From positions 248,001 through 312,000 of the forward strand of contig CAWBJY010000004.1 in assembly GCA_963789215.1 (NCBI GenBank): a stretch of 64,000 nucleotides of DNA, read 5' to 3'. Numbering within the stretch: the stretch's first letter is position 1; the number at the start of each line of letters is the position of its first letter. This stretch comes from Phormidesmis sp963789215. GTDB taxonomy: Bacteria; Cyanobacteriota; Cyanobacteriia; Phormidesmidales; Phormidesmidaceae. The notes beneath the pieces were generated by a model. That model saw only the letters and a list, made by a program, of their open reading frames with translations, did no database searches and had not been told where the DNA came from. This document shows positions 1 to 8,430 of the stretch, piece after piece. A program made the translations under genes and the position numbers.

Positions 1-76
1 GGCTCGAAGATGCGCTAGAAAAGTGAATTGTTAACTATGGTTATGCTGCCATATCGTTGAGTAAATACATTTAATA

Positions 77-140
77 TTTTGTTAAGCGCCTGTTTTATTA
101 AGTCCCTGTTTTATTAAGTGCCTATTTTGTTAAGCGCTGC
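77..140. repeat. 16-bp tandem repeat, four copies
   Basis: Four adjacent 16-bp units start at 77, 93, 109 and 125. Each follows the pattern TTTTrTTAAGysCCTG with a few substitutions. They lie in the AT-rich spacer before the minus-strand gene that ends at 169. No gene function is apparent. The copies have already diverged slightly, so the duplication is not brand new. It is one of many such arrays in this window. Confidence 0.85.
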
Positions 141-168
141 TCGGTGCAGCGTTGAGCGTTGGGTGCGC

Positions 169-609
169 TTAAAGAGATGATTTCATCGGTGCTACTTGGT
201 GAGCAAAGTAGTGAATAGTTTCTATCTCGGCGGCTTCGTCTGTGAGCTGACTTGCTAATGTTTGGGCGAGGTCTGCGAATAGGTTGCTTCGAATGTCTGG
301 CTCTAGGGCAATGTAGCTAGAGAGCGTGCTGAGCAGTGCGATATATTTTTCGACGCTGTAGTAGGAATGCTGAACGATGAACTCTACAGGCGTCATTTCG
401 AACCAGCTAGATCTGCCGATGGTCTTGGCAAACGTTTCGAAGCTTTGCTGATACTGGGCTTGACTGCGGCGCTGTTGGTTGCCGAGGTCGCTGAGGTTGT
501 GCTGCTCGTAAACGGGCTGTATAGCTGTCAGGATGTCTGAGGTGAACTGCGGCGGCGGCCAGGCTTCGTTCGGATTGGGGAGGGGGTTCTTGGGTTCAGT
601 TGCTTTCAT
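169..609 (-). CDS. conserved hypothetical protein
   Basis: A 146-residue soluble protein that I do not recognise. The N-terminus is proline- and asparagine-rich, and the rest looks helical. There is no signal peptide, membrane segment or catalytic motif. The start at 609 is preferred because a GGA-containing stretch lies just upstream; an in-frame start at 642 would add eleven residues. It is divergent from the GTPase gene at 706, so the two probably share a roughly 100-bp promoter region. Function unknown. Confidence 0.6.
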   Translation of the reverse strand: MKATEPKNPLPNPNEAWPPPQFTSDILTAIQPVYEQHNLSDLGNQQRRSQAQYQQSFETFAKTIGRSSWFEMTPVEFIVQHSYYSVEKYIALLSTLSSYIALEPDIRSNLFADLAQTLASQLTDEAAEIETIHYFAHQVAPMKSSL

Positions 610-705
610 GTTTTTCCGGATGGATACCGCCACGGTTCTCACGACTTGGTTGTTTTTGCTCGTCTCTATACAATAAAGATGTCAGCAATTTTTGGCGGAG
701 ACATC

Positions 706-2163
706 ATGCAGATGAAGCGTCCTATTTTAGTCGGTGGTCTGGGTCTTTCGGTCAGTTTGGGCCTGCTCAATATTGTGGGCCATTCGCCGCTCGGCCATGG
801 GCTGATGGATGGGACGAGTTTGATAGCTGCGATCGCCCTTGGGGGCGCTTACTGGCTATTCAAACAGCGCGGTAGCTCGGAAGTTGCTATAGAAGCGCCT
901 TTGGCAGTTGGCCCGGTAGATCGCGCTGAAGTAGAGAAAGCCTTGGCTAAGGTAGAGCGCTGTTTGAGTGTTTTGATTGATGAGCTGCCTGCGCAGCTGA
1001 AGACAGATAAGACGGCGATGGTTTGGACAAAGGTAGACGCGCAGCGGCAGAAGATGGCCCAGGTGCTAGCTAGTTTGGACAGAGCGTCTTTGAAAATTTC
1101 TGTTGTTGGAAATAAGGCGACTGGTAAAACAACATTGGTGCGGCTGCTTGGTGAAGACTGGCAGCAGACGCAGGGCGAGCTGAGTATTGCTGAGCTAGAT
1201 GGAGAGTTGGCGGTTCCGGCAGTGGATAGCGATCTGGTGCTGTTTGTGACGGCGGCTGATTTAACACAGTCTGAGCTGCTGCGGATTCAGGGATTGCTTA
1301 AAGCTGGCTACCGGGTGCAGCTTGCGTTTAACAAGCAGGACCAGCTAGAGCCTTTGGATCGACAGTCTGTGGTGCAGCAGATTCAGACGCGGCTGGAGAA
1401 TTTTGAGATTGATGTGCGGGCGATCGCAACAAAGCCTAATCCAGTTAAAGTGCGTCGTCATGGAGTCGATGGTTCGATAGAAGAGTTTACTGAAGCGCCA
1501 GACCCTCAGCTAAACAATCTGACTGAGCGACTAGATTACCTGGTAGAGAACGAGTCGCAGCAGCTGGTGATGACGACGGGTTTGCGGCAGGCTAAGGCGC
1601 TGGTAACCGCTACTCAAGAACTGTTGAACGCGCAGCGTCGTAAGCGGGCAATGCCGATTGTGGAACAGATGCAGTGGATCGCAGGCGGCAGCGCGTTTGC
1701 CAGTCCCCTGCCAAGTTTAGATCTGCTCGCTTCTACAGCGATTAACGCTCAGCTCATTGTAGATTTGGGTGCGGTGTACGGGCAAAAATTCTCTTTGGAG
1801 CAGGCTAAGACGGCGGCAGGTACGCTAGCAGAACTGCTGGTAAAGCTCGGACTCGTAGAGCTATCTACTCAGGCGCTGGGCAGCGTGCTAAAAACGCATG
1901 CGGCAACTTATGTGGTTGGCGGTGCGGTTCAAGGCGTCAGTGCGGCTTACTTAACGCGCATGGTGGGGCTTAGCCTGATTGATTTCTTTGAGGAGCAAAG
2001 CTTGCTAACTCCCGAGAAGCAGCGATTTGCGTTCGGTGAAATGGGTGAGCGGCTGCAGACTATTTTTCAGGCGACGAAGCAGGGCGCTGGATTGCAGAGC
2101 TTTGTAGGACAGGCGTTGGCACATTTGCCTGCAATAGGTCAGCCCAAAACGGCTGCAGCGTAG
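706..2163 (+). CDS. membrane-anchored GTPase-like protein with DUF697-type C-terminus
   Basis: About 485 residues. Two hydrophobic segments lie in the first 50 residues. A P-loop (GNKATGKTT) follows at about 135-143 and a G4-type NKQD at about 209-212. The C-terminal third is a helical, alanine- and leucine-rich domain of the DUF697 kind. The G3 region is degenerate: no DxxG is visible where the second and third gene-window GTPases carry DTPG. This suggests weak or altered hydrolysis (inference). The start at 706 has GGAG five bases upstream, so the longer frame from 646 is not needed. The gene lies 22 bp before a second GTPase gene on the same strand, so the two are probably co-transcribed. 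Family members are usually placed at the membrane, but their role is unknown. Confidence 0.75.
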   Translation: MQMKRPILVGGLGLSVSLGLLNIVGHSPLGHGLMDGTSLIAAIALGGAYWLFKQRGSSEVAIEAPLAVGPVDRAEVEKALAKVERCLSVLIDELPAQLKTDKTAMVWTKVDAQRQKMAQVLASLDRASLKISVVGNKATGKTTLVRLLGEDWQQTQGELSIAELDGELAVPAVDSDLVLFVTAADLTQSELLRIQGLLKAGYRVQLAFNKQDQLEPLDRQSVVQQIQTRLENFEIDVRAIATKPNPVKVRRHGVDGSIEEFTEAPDPQLNNLTERLDYLVENESQQLVMTTGLRQAKALVTATQELLNAQRRKRAMPIVEQMQWIAGGSAFASPLPSLDLLASTAINAQLIVDLGAVYGQKFSLEQAKTAAGTLAELLVKLGLVELSTQALGSVLKTHAATYVVGGAVQGVSAAYLTRMVGLSLIDFFEEQSLLTPEKQRFAFGEMGERLQTIFQATKQGAGLQSFVGQALAHLPAIGQPKTAAA

Positions 2164-2185
2164 CCTCTAGCGCTTAGAACAACTT

Positions 2186-3685
2186 ATGCCTTCTCCTCGT
2201 GATCTCGAACTCAATCCGGTTGTAGAACAAGCCCGCAACAGCTTGCGTCAGGCCATAGATCGCTACATTCCGCAGCTTAAGATGACGCAGCTAGACGCGA
2301 CTGAACTAGCGCGGCAGGCGGCGGTGAAAAAAGGCATCGATCAGCTAACGGCGCTGATGAATAAGCTGGGCGGCTCGCTGCTGCGGGTGGCGGTGTTTGG
2401 TTTAGTTAGCCGGGGAAAGTCGGCGGTAATCAATGCGCTGCTAGGCGAGAAAGTGTTGGAGACAGGGCCGATTAACGGGGTGACTCAGTGGCCGCGTTCG
2501 GTGTATTGGTTGGTAGATCAGGTCGGGCGATCGCCGGTGCGAATTGAGTTAATTGATACGCCAGGACTAGACGAGATTGAAGGCCAGTCGCGCGGTAAGG
2601 TGGCGCAAGAAGTTGCTCAGCAGGCAGATTTGATTCTGTTTGTGGTTTCGGGCGATGTGACTCGAACTGAATATGAGGCGCTGCAGCAGCTCTACATCAC
2701 TAAAAAGCCGTTGCTGTTGGTGTTTAACAAGGTTGATTTGTATCCCGATGCGGATCGAGCGAGTGTGGCGCAGAATTTGCAGTTTCTTTGGCAGCAGGCT
2801 GAGGACAATTCGGAGCTGCCGCAGGGGGCGAGACTCGTAGACGAAATTGTGATGATTTCGGCGGAGCCGACGCCGGTTCAGGTGCGAGTAGAGTGGCCGG
2901 ATGGCCGGGTGGGCGAAGAGTGGGAGCGGCCACCGGCGCAGATTGAGCCGCTGCGGGCAAAGCTATTAGAGATTGTGGAAACGGAAGGCTCAACGCTAAT
3001 TGCGCTAAATGCGCTGCGGCAGGCGGGGATGATTGAGGCGAAGTTGTCTCAGGAAACGGCGGCGCTCAACGCAGAAAATGCGGATGAGCTGATTTGGAAG
3101 TATGCGAAGTATAAGGCGATCGCCGTTGCCATTAATCCGGTGGCCATTCTCGATATGTTGGGCGGTATTGGCTCGGATATTGTGATGATTCGTTCGCTCT
3201 CTAAGCTGTATGGCTTTCCGATGACGCGCTTTGAAGCGAGTACGCTTTGGCAGTCGATTATTCGCAGCTCTGGAACGCTGTTGCTAAGCGAGTTCGGCAC
3301 TAGCTTGCTGTTGGGGTTTGGCAAAAGCGGCGCGGCTATTTGGAGCGCTTTTGAGAGTTTTTCGGGCCTGACGGCTTATGCAGGAGCGATGACGGCGCAA
3401 GCGGGTGCGGCAGGCTATGGGACTTATGCGGTCGGTCAAGCGGCAAAGGTTTACCTACAGCAGGGCTGCACTTGGGGAGAAACCGGCGTTAATACGGTGA
3501 TGCAGAGCATTTTATCGAAGGCAAAGGCAGATTCTACGCTAGAGCGATTGCAGGCAGAGATTAAAGAGACTATTGGTAATCCGAAAGAGATGAACGCTGT
3601 ACGCGTGAATCTGCAAGCAGAAATTGGTGATAAGCCGGTAGAGACAAAAGCAGATGTTTCTTCAGAAGTGACTTCAAGGTCGTAG
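2186..3685 (+). CDS. Era/dynamin-like GTPase with DUF697 domain
   Basis: A 499-residue protein with a complete GTPase core: P-loop GLVSRGKS at about 72-79, DTPG at about 124-127, and NKVD at about 181-184. The C-terminal half is a helical, glycine- and alanine-rich region of the DUF697 type, which often associates with membranes. It follows the preceding GTPase gene by 22 bp on the same strand and probably forms an operon with it. Unlike that upstream partner it has canonical G3 and G4 motifs, so the pair may be one active and one modified GTPase (inference). The tail after about residue 460 is charged. The cellular role is not known. Confidence 0.8.
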   Translation: MPSPRDLELNPVVEQARNSLRQAIDRYIPQLKMTQLDATELARQAAVKKGIDQLTALMNKLGGSLLRVAVFGLVSRGKSAVINALLGEKVLETGPINGVTQWPRSVYWLVDQVGRSPVRIELIDTPGLDEIEGQSRGKVAQEVAQQADLILFVVSGDVTRTEYEALQQLYITKKPLLLVFNKVDLYPDADRASVAQNLQFLWQQAEDNSELPQGARLVDEIVMISAEPTPVQVRVEWPDGRVGEEWERPPAQIEPLRAKLLEIVETEGSTLIALNALRQAGMIEAKLSQETAALNAENADELIWKYAKYKAIAVAINPVAILDMLGGIGSDIVMIRSLSKLYGFPMTRFEASTLWQSIIRSSGTLLLSEFGTSLLLGFGKSGAAIWSAFESFSGLTAYAGAMTAQAGAAGYGTYAVGQAAKVYLQQGCTWGETGVNTVMQSILSKAKADSTLERLQAEIKETIGNPKEMNAVRVNLQAEIGDKPVETKADVSSEVTSRS

Positions 3686-3860
3686 GGCAGCATCTCATGG
3701 ATGTAGTTCCAGACGGTAGCTTCACAGCAGCCGATAGACTCTGCCAGTGCTTGCATCGTCTAGTGTTGTCGCAATTACAATAGACCTGCCAATCATCCGT
3801 TTGCCTGGCTGAGGCCGCTGCTTAAGTAGATGCAAAATTCGATTGAAGAGATCTCATAGC
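3686..3860 (-). other. possible transposase remnant
   Basis: The spacer downstream of the GTPase gene contains, on the minus strand from 3756, a short open stretch that reads like a helix-turn-helix (ALAESIGCCEATVWNYI). It then runs antisense into the GTPase gene. A second short frame overlaps it between about 3740 and 3830. No full transposase, terminal repeat or target duplication is visible. It may be the eroded end of an insertion sequence, or chance. Confidence 0.2.
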
Positions 3861-3873
3861 AGTAAGATCTTTT

Positions 3874-4689
3874 TCATAACTTATCGGTTACTTTCCCATC
3901 TACGCTAGCGTCGCTGCCTGTTGGTGAACTGGATGCTTCTGATGACTCTGCTGCGAGTTCGCCAGTAATGGGGCTACGTAATCTTTCGCCGCCAAACTTT
4001 TCTCCAATCCAGTCAAAGTTGACTTCGCGCAGATAGTCTACAACCCAGGTAGCTCGCCTTTGCAGCATGTGGTTGGGATAGGTGTGGGCCACGCCAACGA
4101 CCGGAATATTTGCGCTTTTCGCAGAGGTAATGCCCGAAAACGTATCCTCTACGGCAATGCATTCGTCCGCTTGAAGCTGAAGCTCGGGGTAAATTTCGTT
4201 AAGCCGGGCGATCGCTTTAATATAGCCATCTGGAGATGGTTTGCTCCCGTTTAAAGAGATGTCGTCTCCAGCTACGATTAGCGAAAAATACTCGGCGAGC
4301 TGAGCGCGGCTTAATACTTCTGTAACCTGCTGCCGCTCGGCTCCTGTGACAATGGCCATTTTTACGTTAGCGGTGCGGCAGCGAAAAATAAGGTCTTCTA
4401 GACCTGGATAGATGGGCAGCTTTTTAACACTGGCTAGCCAGGTTTGATAAACCATGGCTCCATCTTGAAGGAGCTTGTCGAGCGTTTCTTGGCTAACGTC
4501 GCGGCCCCGCTGGTAAAGTAGCGCCTTTAAGCAGGCCCTGTCGCTTTTCCCCAGACAAACTTCGTAGTAGTCGTCCTCGCTAGGCCGTAGATTTTCAGCG
4601 AGCAAAACCTGTTCGCTTAGCGTTTTGCGAATGTCTTCGTCGTTGATAATAATACCGCTAAAGCTAAACAGTGCTGCCTTGAGAGCCAT
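3874..4689 (-). CDS. HAD-like protein without catalytic aspartates
   Basis: A 271-residue protein of the beta-phosphoglucomutase/CbbY branch of the HAD superfamily. Motif I reads FSFSG at residues 8-12, whereas active phosphatases have DxD there: both aspartates are serine. The other motifs are present: Thr115 in VTGAER, Lys150 in SKPSPDGY, and Glu181-Asp182 in AVEDTFSG. Without the nucleophile, ordinary HAD chemistry is not expected, so it may bind a phosphosugar or act as a regulator (inference). I recall cyanobacterial relatives with a similarly altered motif, so this is probably not a local sequencing error. The last 30 residues are serine- and glutamate-rich and look disordered. Confidence 0.8.
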   Translation of the reverse strand: MALKAALFSFSGIIINDEDIRKTLSEQVLLAENLRPSEDDYYEVCLGKSDRACLKALLYQRGRDVSQETLDKLLQDGAMVYQTWLASVKKLPIYPGLEDLIFRCRTANVKMAIVTGAERQQVTEVLSRAQLAEYFSLIVAGDDISLNGSKPSPDGYIKAIARLNEIYPELQLQADECIAVEDTFSGITSAKSANIPVVGVAHTYPNHMLQRRATWVVDYLREVNFDWIGEKFGGERLRSPITGELAAESSEASSSPTGSDASVDGKVTDKL

Positions 4690-4997
4690 ACAGAATAGGT
4701 AAAGAAGGCGGATACGGGGATTTAAACAATTTTAGCGCTGAAATGTCTAGGTTCTAAGCCGGGTTCGTTACTAGGCGGTAAAATGTCTTATTTTTTGACT
4801 AGAGCTGAGTAGTTCTACTGTGGGCTGCGTTGGATAAGTAAGGCATTGTACCTGAGAGAGAAGGAAATTTGTCAATTTTGTGCATAGAGAGTGTTTGCAG
4901 GGCTAGCTCGTGTCCCAAGATAAGAACCAATACTTCGCGCCGCGAGTCTTTGACGACCGTCTCAACTGCCTTTTTACGTTTCGCTGAGAAGATATCA
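4690..4997. other. divergent spacer
   Basis: This 308-bp region separates the minus-strand HAD-like gene from the plus-strand coiled-coil gene. It should hold both promoters. An open frame from 4869 runs into the downstream gene but is arginine- and serine-rich and does not look coding. I see no hairpin or repeat. Confidence 0.4.
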
Positions 4998-5453
4998 ATG
5001 TCTCTAAATTCTTCGCCTATTTCTCAGGTTTCTATCCCAGCGCTGCTCGACTGGTGGCAGCAGCGTAAGCAGCTGATGCGATCGCCTATTAAGCTATCAA
5101 CCACGCTCTCCAAAAGAGACGATCCCTACTTGCAGGCGTATTGCCGGCTGATGGAGGTTTATTCGGTTGTCAAGTCCGGCGGCGTACAGGCCCAGATAGA
5201 AGCGGTCAAAGCGTTTGCTGAGCGCGAGGCGACGCTGCTTAATCAGCGGCTGAGCGAGCTGGAGAAGGCGGCTGAAACTGCTGAGGAAACGCTTCAGGCG
5301 CGGGAAAAGGTGGAGCAGGAGCTAAGCGAACTGCGCTGTGCCAACGCCTGGCGATTGCAAACGCTAACGGCAATTGACCCCGCGGAAGAAGCTGTGGTTG
5401 CGCAGCATCTTCACGATATTGAGCAGACGCTGATGCAGGTACAGTACGCCTAG
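4998..5453 (+). CDS. coiled-coil hypothetical protein
   Basis: About 151 residues when started at the methionine at 4998, which has GAGAAG about ten bases upstream. A longer reading from 4869 adds an implausible arginine- and serine-rich leader. The N-terminal 60 residues are mixed. Residues 75-125 form a heptad-like run rich in Glu, Ala and Leu, consistent with a coiled coil. No enzyme motif or signal peptide is present. It lies 56 bp before the CrtISO-like gene on the same strand and could be co-transcribed with it. Function unknown. Confidence 0.6.
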   Translation: MSLNSSPISQVSIPALLDWWQQRKQLMRSPIKLSTTLSKRDDPYLQAYCRLMEVYSVVKSGGVQAQIEAVKAFAEREATLLNQRLSELEKAAETAEETLQAREKVEQELSELRCANAWRLQTLTAIDPAEEAVVAQHLHDIEQTLMQVQYA

Positions 5454-5509
5454 CGGTGTCTGCTGAGAAAGAGCGCTACAGTAACCTTGGCGTAGTGCAA
5501 AGCTAGTTT

Positions 5510-7042
5510 ATGCAGACAGTAGATGTAGTGGTCGTTGGCAGTGGTTTGGGCGGACTGGTTGCGGGCGGGCTGCTGGCGCGTTACGGTCGGCGGGTTGTCG
5601 TATGCGAAAGCCATACGCTACCAGGCGGCGCGGCTCATGCGTTCGAGCGGCGTTCGGCGGTAGGAACATTCACTTTTGATTCCGGCCCTTCTTTTTACTG
5701 CGGCCTTTCCGAGGTGGGGTCTGCGAATCCTTTAAGCCAGGTGCTGGCGGTGCTAGGCGAGCCAATTGAAGCGGTGCCCTACGAACCGTTTGGCTACTAT
5801 CATTTTCCGGAAGGGACGCTGCCGGTTTATGGCAACGGGGAGAAGTACAAGGCGGCGATTGAGCAGTTTAGTGCGGGGTCGGCGGCTCAGTTTGCAGCGC
5901 TAGAGGCGCGGCTGCTGAAGATTTATGCGCCGCTGAAGTCGATTCCGACGCTGGCGCTGCGGGCTGATTTGAAGCTGTTGCCTTTGTTGTTGAAGCGGTA
6001 TCCTGGGGCGATCGCGCAAATGCTGCCTACGCTTCGCGATCTGGGCCGCTCTATGGGTGAAGTGATGTCAGCGGTGGGCGATTTTAATCCCTGGCTGAAG
6101 CGCCTGCTCGATTTGGAATGTTTTTTGCTTTCTGGCATGAAGTGCGAAGAAACGGTCGCGCCAGAGATGGCCTTTATGTTTGGCGAGCGGGCTGATTCTG
6201 TGATTGACTACCCAGTGGGCGGCAGCGGTGCAATTGTCGATGCGCTAGTGCGTGGACTAAAGCGATGGGGCGGCGAACTACGGTTAGGAACGCATGTAGA
6301 CAAAATTTTGGTAGAAGATGGGGCGGCGCGTGGCGTTGTGCTCAAAAGCGGTGAGACTATTCGAGCGAAGACGGTAATATCAAACGCGACTATTTGGGAC
6401 ACCTATCAACATTTACTAGAGGCAACAGATTTACCAGAGGCCTATAGATCTAAGGCGCTAGATACGCCTGCGGTAGATAGCTTTATGCATCTGCACCTGG
6501 GTATCCGAATGGAAGGGTTAGAAAATGTGGCGATTCATCATGTTGTTGTCCACGATAGCGATGAAGATGTGACCACGCCGGGAAATACCTGCATGGTGTC
6601 TATCCCTACTGTGCTCGATCCTCAGCAAGCGCCATCGGGATATCATACGGTTCATGCCTATACCTTAGAGCCGTTTGAAGGCTGGGTAAAAGACGAGAAC
6701 TACGAGCAAAAAAAGAGAGAGAAAGCTGAGACGCTGTACAGAGCCGTAGAGAGAATTATCCCAGATGTGCGATCGCGAGTGGTGCTAGAGATGGTGGGTA
6801 CACCTTTGACGCACAGTCGGTTTTTGCGTCGCTATAAAGGAACCTATGGGCCTGCTATTGAGGCGCAGGAGGGTCGCTTTCCGGGAGGGAAGACACCTAT
6901 TAAAGGGCTGTACCGAGTTGGCGATAGCACCCTACCTGGAATTGGCGTTCCCGCAGTTGCGGCCTCTGGAATTTTGTGTGCGAATAGTCTGGTGGGTCTA
7001 AAGGAGTCGGCAGGACTGTTAGATTGTCTAGCATCCCTGTAA
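5510..7042 (+). CDS. carotenoid isomerase-like FAD oxidoreductase
   Basis: A 510-residue flavoprotein of the phytoene desaturase/CrtISO/retinol saturase group. The N-terminus has the FAD-binding dinucleotide fold (VVVGSGLGGLVAGGLLARYG, residues 6-25), followed by an acidic strand end and the GGAAH segment typical of CrtH/CrtISO enzymes. The C-terminus carries the second FAD contact (YRVGDSTLPGIGVPAVAASG). Length fits the family. CrtH converts poly-cis-lycopene to the all-trans form in cyanobacteria. This gene could be CrtH itself or one of the CrtISO-like paralogs, and motifs alone do not decide between them. The start at 5510 lacks a strong ribosome binding site. No other carotenoid gene is nearby. 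Confidence 0.8.
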   Translation: MQTVDVVVVGSGLGGLVAGGLLARYGRRVVVCESHTLPGGAAHAFERRSAVGTFTFDSGPSFYCGLSEVGSANPLSQVLAVLGEPIEAVPYEPFGYYHFPEGTLPVYGNGEKYKAAIEQFSAGSAAQFAALEARLLKIYAPLKSIPTLALRADLKLLPLLLKRYPGAIAQMLPTLRDLGRSMGEVMSAVGDFNPWLKRLLDLECFLLSGMKCEETVAPEMAFMFGERADSVIDYPVGGSGAIVDALVRGLKRWGGELRLGTHVDKILVEDGAARGVVLKSGETIRAKTVISNATIWDTYQHLLEATDLPEAYRSKALDTPAVDSFMHLHLGIRMEGLENVAIHHVVVHDSDEDVTTPGNTCMVSIPTVLDPQQAPSGYHTVHAYTLEPFEGWVKDENYEQKKREKAETLYRAVERIIPDVRSRVVLEMVGTPLTHSRFLRRYKGTYGPAIEAQEGRFPGGKTPIKGLYRVGDSTLPGIGVPAVAASGILCANSLVGLKESAGLLDCLASL

Positions 7043-7117
7043 AGAATTATCTGCTGTCGAATCTTTGGCTAGATCAATACTCCGGACAGAATTTAGGAGA
7101 CTCGCCATCTATAGCCA

Positions 7118-7165
7118 CCGACAAAAGCCGCTGACAAAAGCCCCTGACGAAAGCCCCTGACAGAG
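7118..7165. repeat. 13-bp tandem repeat, three copies plus a partial
   Basis: Units of 13 bp start at 7118, 7131 and 7144 with consensus CTGACAAAAGCCC, and a decayed fourth copy follows at 7157. They lie in the spacer between convergent genes. No function is evident. Confidence 0.75.
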
Positions 7166-7239
7166 GGTTAGAAGCGATAGATGGCTGGGCGTTAATAAAT
7201 AGCGCTGTGCGAAGCCGAGCGCTGAAAGCTACTGAATAC

Positions 7240-7271
7240 AAGTGCTCTGAAAGTGCTTTTAAAGAGCACTT
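7240..7271. terminator. hairpin between convergent genes
   Basis: AAGTGCTCT at 7240-7248 pairs exactly with AGAGCACTT at 7263-7271 around a 14-nt loop. It sits just outside the stop of the minus-strand kinase gene and between two convergent genes. There is no clean U-run on either side, so a terminator role is possible but not strongly supported. Confidence 0.35.
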
Positions 7272-7286
7272 TCTTTCAAGGTAACT

Positions 7287-8234
7287 TTACTTTTGCGTAC
7301 GCTTCAGGGCCTTTAGCATGTGGTAGGTAATCAACAACTGCGTTAGCGCTAGCGGATAGCTTTGCAGCGTCTCGCCGGTGGTGCCAACAACTTTACCTAC
7401 ATCTTTGTTGCCTTCTAGGCTGCAAAACTGACCGAGATAAGGCACTTCGTCGCAGAGAATCCTCTCTAATTGCTGTACCTGTTCCTCATTTGCATGGCCG
7501 TCTACGTGCAGTACGTCTACTGGCTTGCCCATGTCGCGATCTAATATGAGGCGAATGGCGTCGCCTAAGTCGTTACCCTTGTCGTCCAAAATGTGGGTAA
7601 AGTCTGGATGTGGCAGGGTTGGCCGCAGCACGAGCTGAACGTCTAGCAGCAGGTCATTGCCGCCTTCTTCTTCTTTGTCGGGTGGGATAAAGGACACGAT
7701 GACGTCAGACCACTGACGCTGAGGTCGGATGAAGTTTTCAGAGTCGGGTTCGCGTTTGCGCAAGGCTTCTAGTACCTGCTCTTCGGTGTAGCCGCGTTTG
7801 CGGGTGTCGCGCTTAATTTTCCACCTAGCTCGTAGGTCTTCGGGCGGTGCCAGATATACTTTTACGTCGTAGGCGTCGCGGGCAACTTTTGTGGAATAGC
7901 CCAGCAGTCCTTCTACAATGACAAACTTCTTGGGCTGAATATATTCCGGTGCGTCGAAGCCACCGGTGGTGTGGTTGTAAATCGGCTTAAGAATAGACTT
8001 ACCGCTGCGCAAGTCTTGCAGATGCTGCTCGATAATGTCGATGTAGTTACATTCGGGATCGAGGGCAGAAATGCCCATTTCGGCGCGCTGCTGGCGGTCG
8101 TAGCGGTGATAGTCGTCGGTGCAAATGGCCACAACGTTGTCTTCACCTAGTACTTGCGCGATACCACGAGTGAGCGTGGTTTTACCAGCGGCGCTATCGC
8201 CCACAATGCCAACGATGATTGGACGTTCAGCCAT
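7287..8234 (-). CDS. phosphoribulokinase/uridine kinase family protein
   Basis: A 315-residue P-loop kinase of the PRK family. The P-loop GDSAAGKTT is at 12-20, and CTDDYHRYD follows at 38-46, matching the PRK Asp-Asp-Tyr-His segment. Further on are KPIYNH, EGLLGY and an arginine-rich KIKRDTRKRGYT region like that of PRK. The Calvin-cycle enzyme of cyanobacteria has a cysteine in its P-loop (GCGKS), which forms the redox switch; here that position is Ala-Ala. One cysteine (Cys38) remains. I therefore read it as a paralog rather than the main Calvin-cycle enzyme, with ribulose 5-phosphate or a related substrate possible. It is monocistronic, facing the CrtISO-like gene. Confidence 0.75.
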   Translation of the reverse strand: MAERPIIVGIVGDSAAGKTTLTRGIAQVLGEDNVVAICTDDYHRYDRQQRAEMGISALDPECNYIDIIEQHLQDLRSGKSILKPIYNHTTGGFDAPEYIQPKKFVIVEGLLGYSTKVARDAYDVKVYLAPPEDLRARWKIKRDTRKRGYTEEQVLEALRKREPDSENFIRPQRQWSDVIVSFIPPDKEEEGGNDLLLDVQLVLRPTLPHPDFTHILDDKGNDLGDAIRLILDRDMGKPVDVLHVDGHANEEQVQQLERILCDEVPYLGQFCSLEGNKDVGKVVGTTGETLQSYPLALTQLLITYHMLKALKRTQK

Positions 8235-8430
8235 AGTTCCTCCTACGGGTAGATAAGGTCAATAAGGAAAAAGAATTCCTTTATACATTCTTAATTCTAG
8301 GGATCAACGGTCATTGACTCAAGTTTCTAGCATGAGTTGTTACTTAGGCAAAAATTGCTGCCGTCTCGCCTAAGAGGTTTGCTATAGACTTGAATGATGT
8401 GCCGCGCTCTGATGATGTTTGTCTAAAATT

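Noticed and set aside
3451..3756. 101-residue minus-strand frame
   Set aside because: Only its first 29 codons are outside the GTPase gene; the rest is antisense to coding sequence. I kept just the short helix-turn-helix-like part as a weak transposase remnant.
7287..8234. The PRK-family gene as the Calvin-cycle phosphoribulokinase
   Set aside because: The P-loop cysteine of the regulated cyanobacterial enzyme is absent and the sequence differs throughout, so a paralog is more likely.
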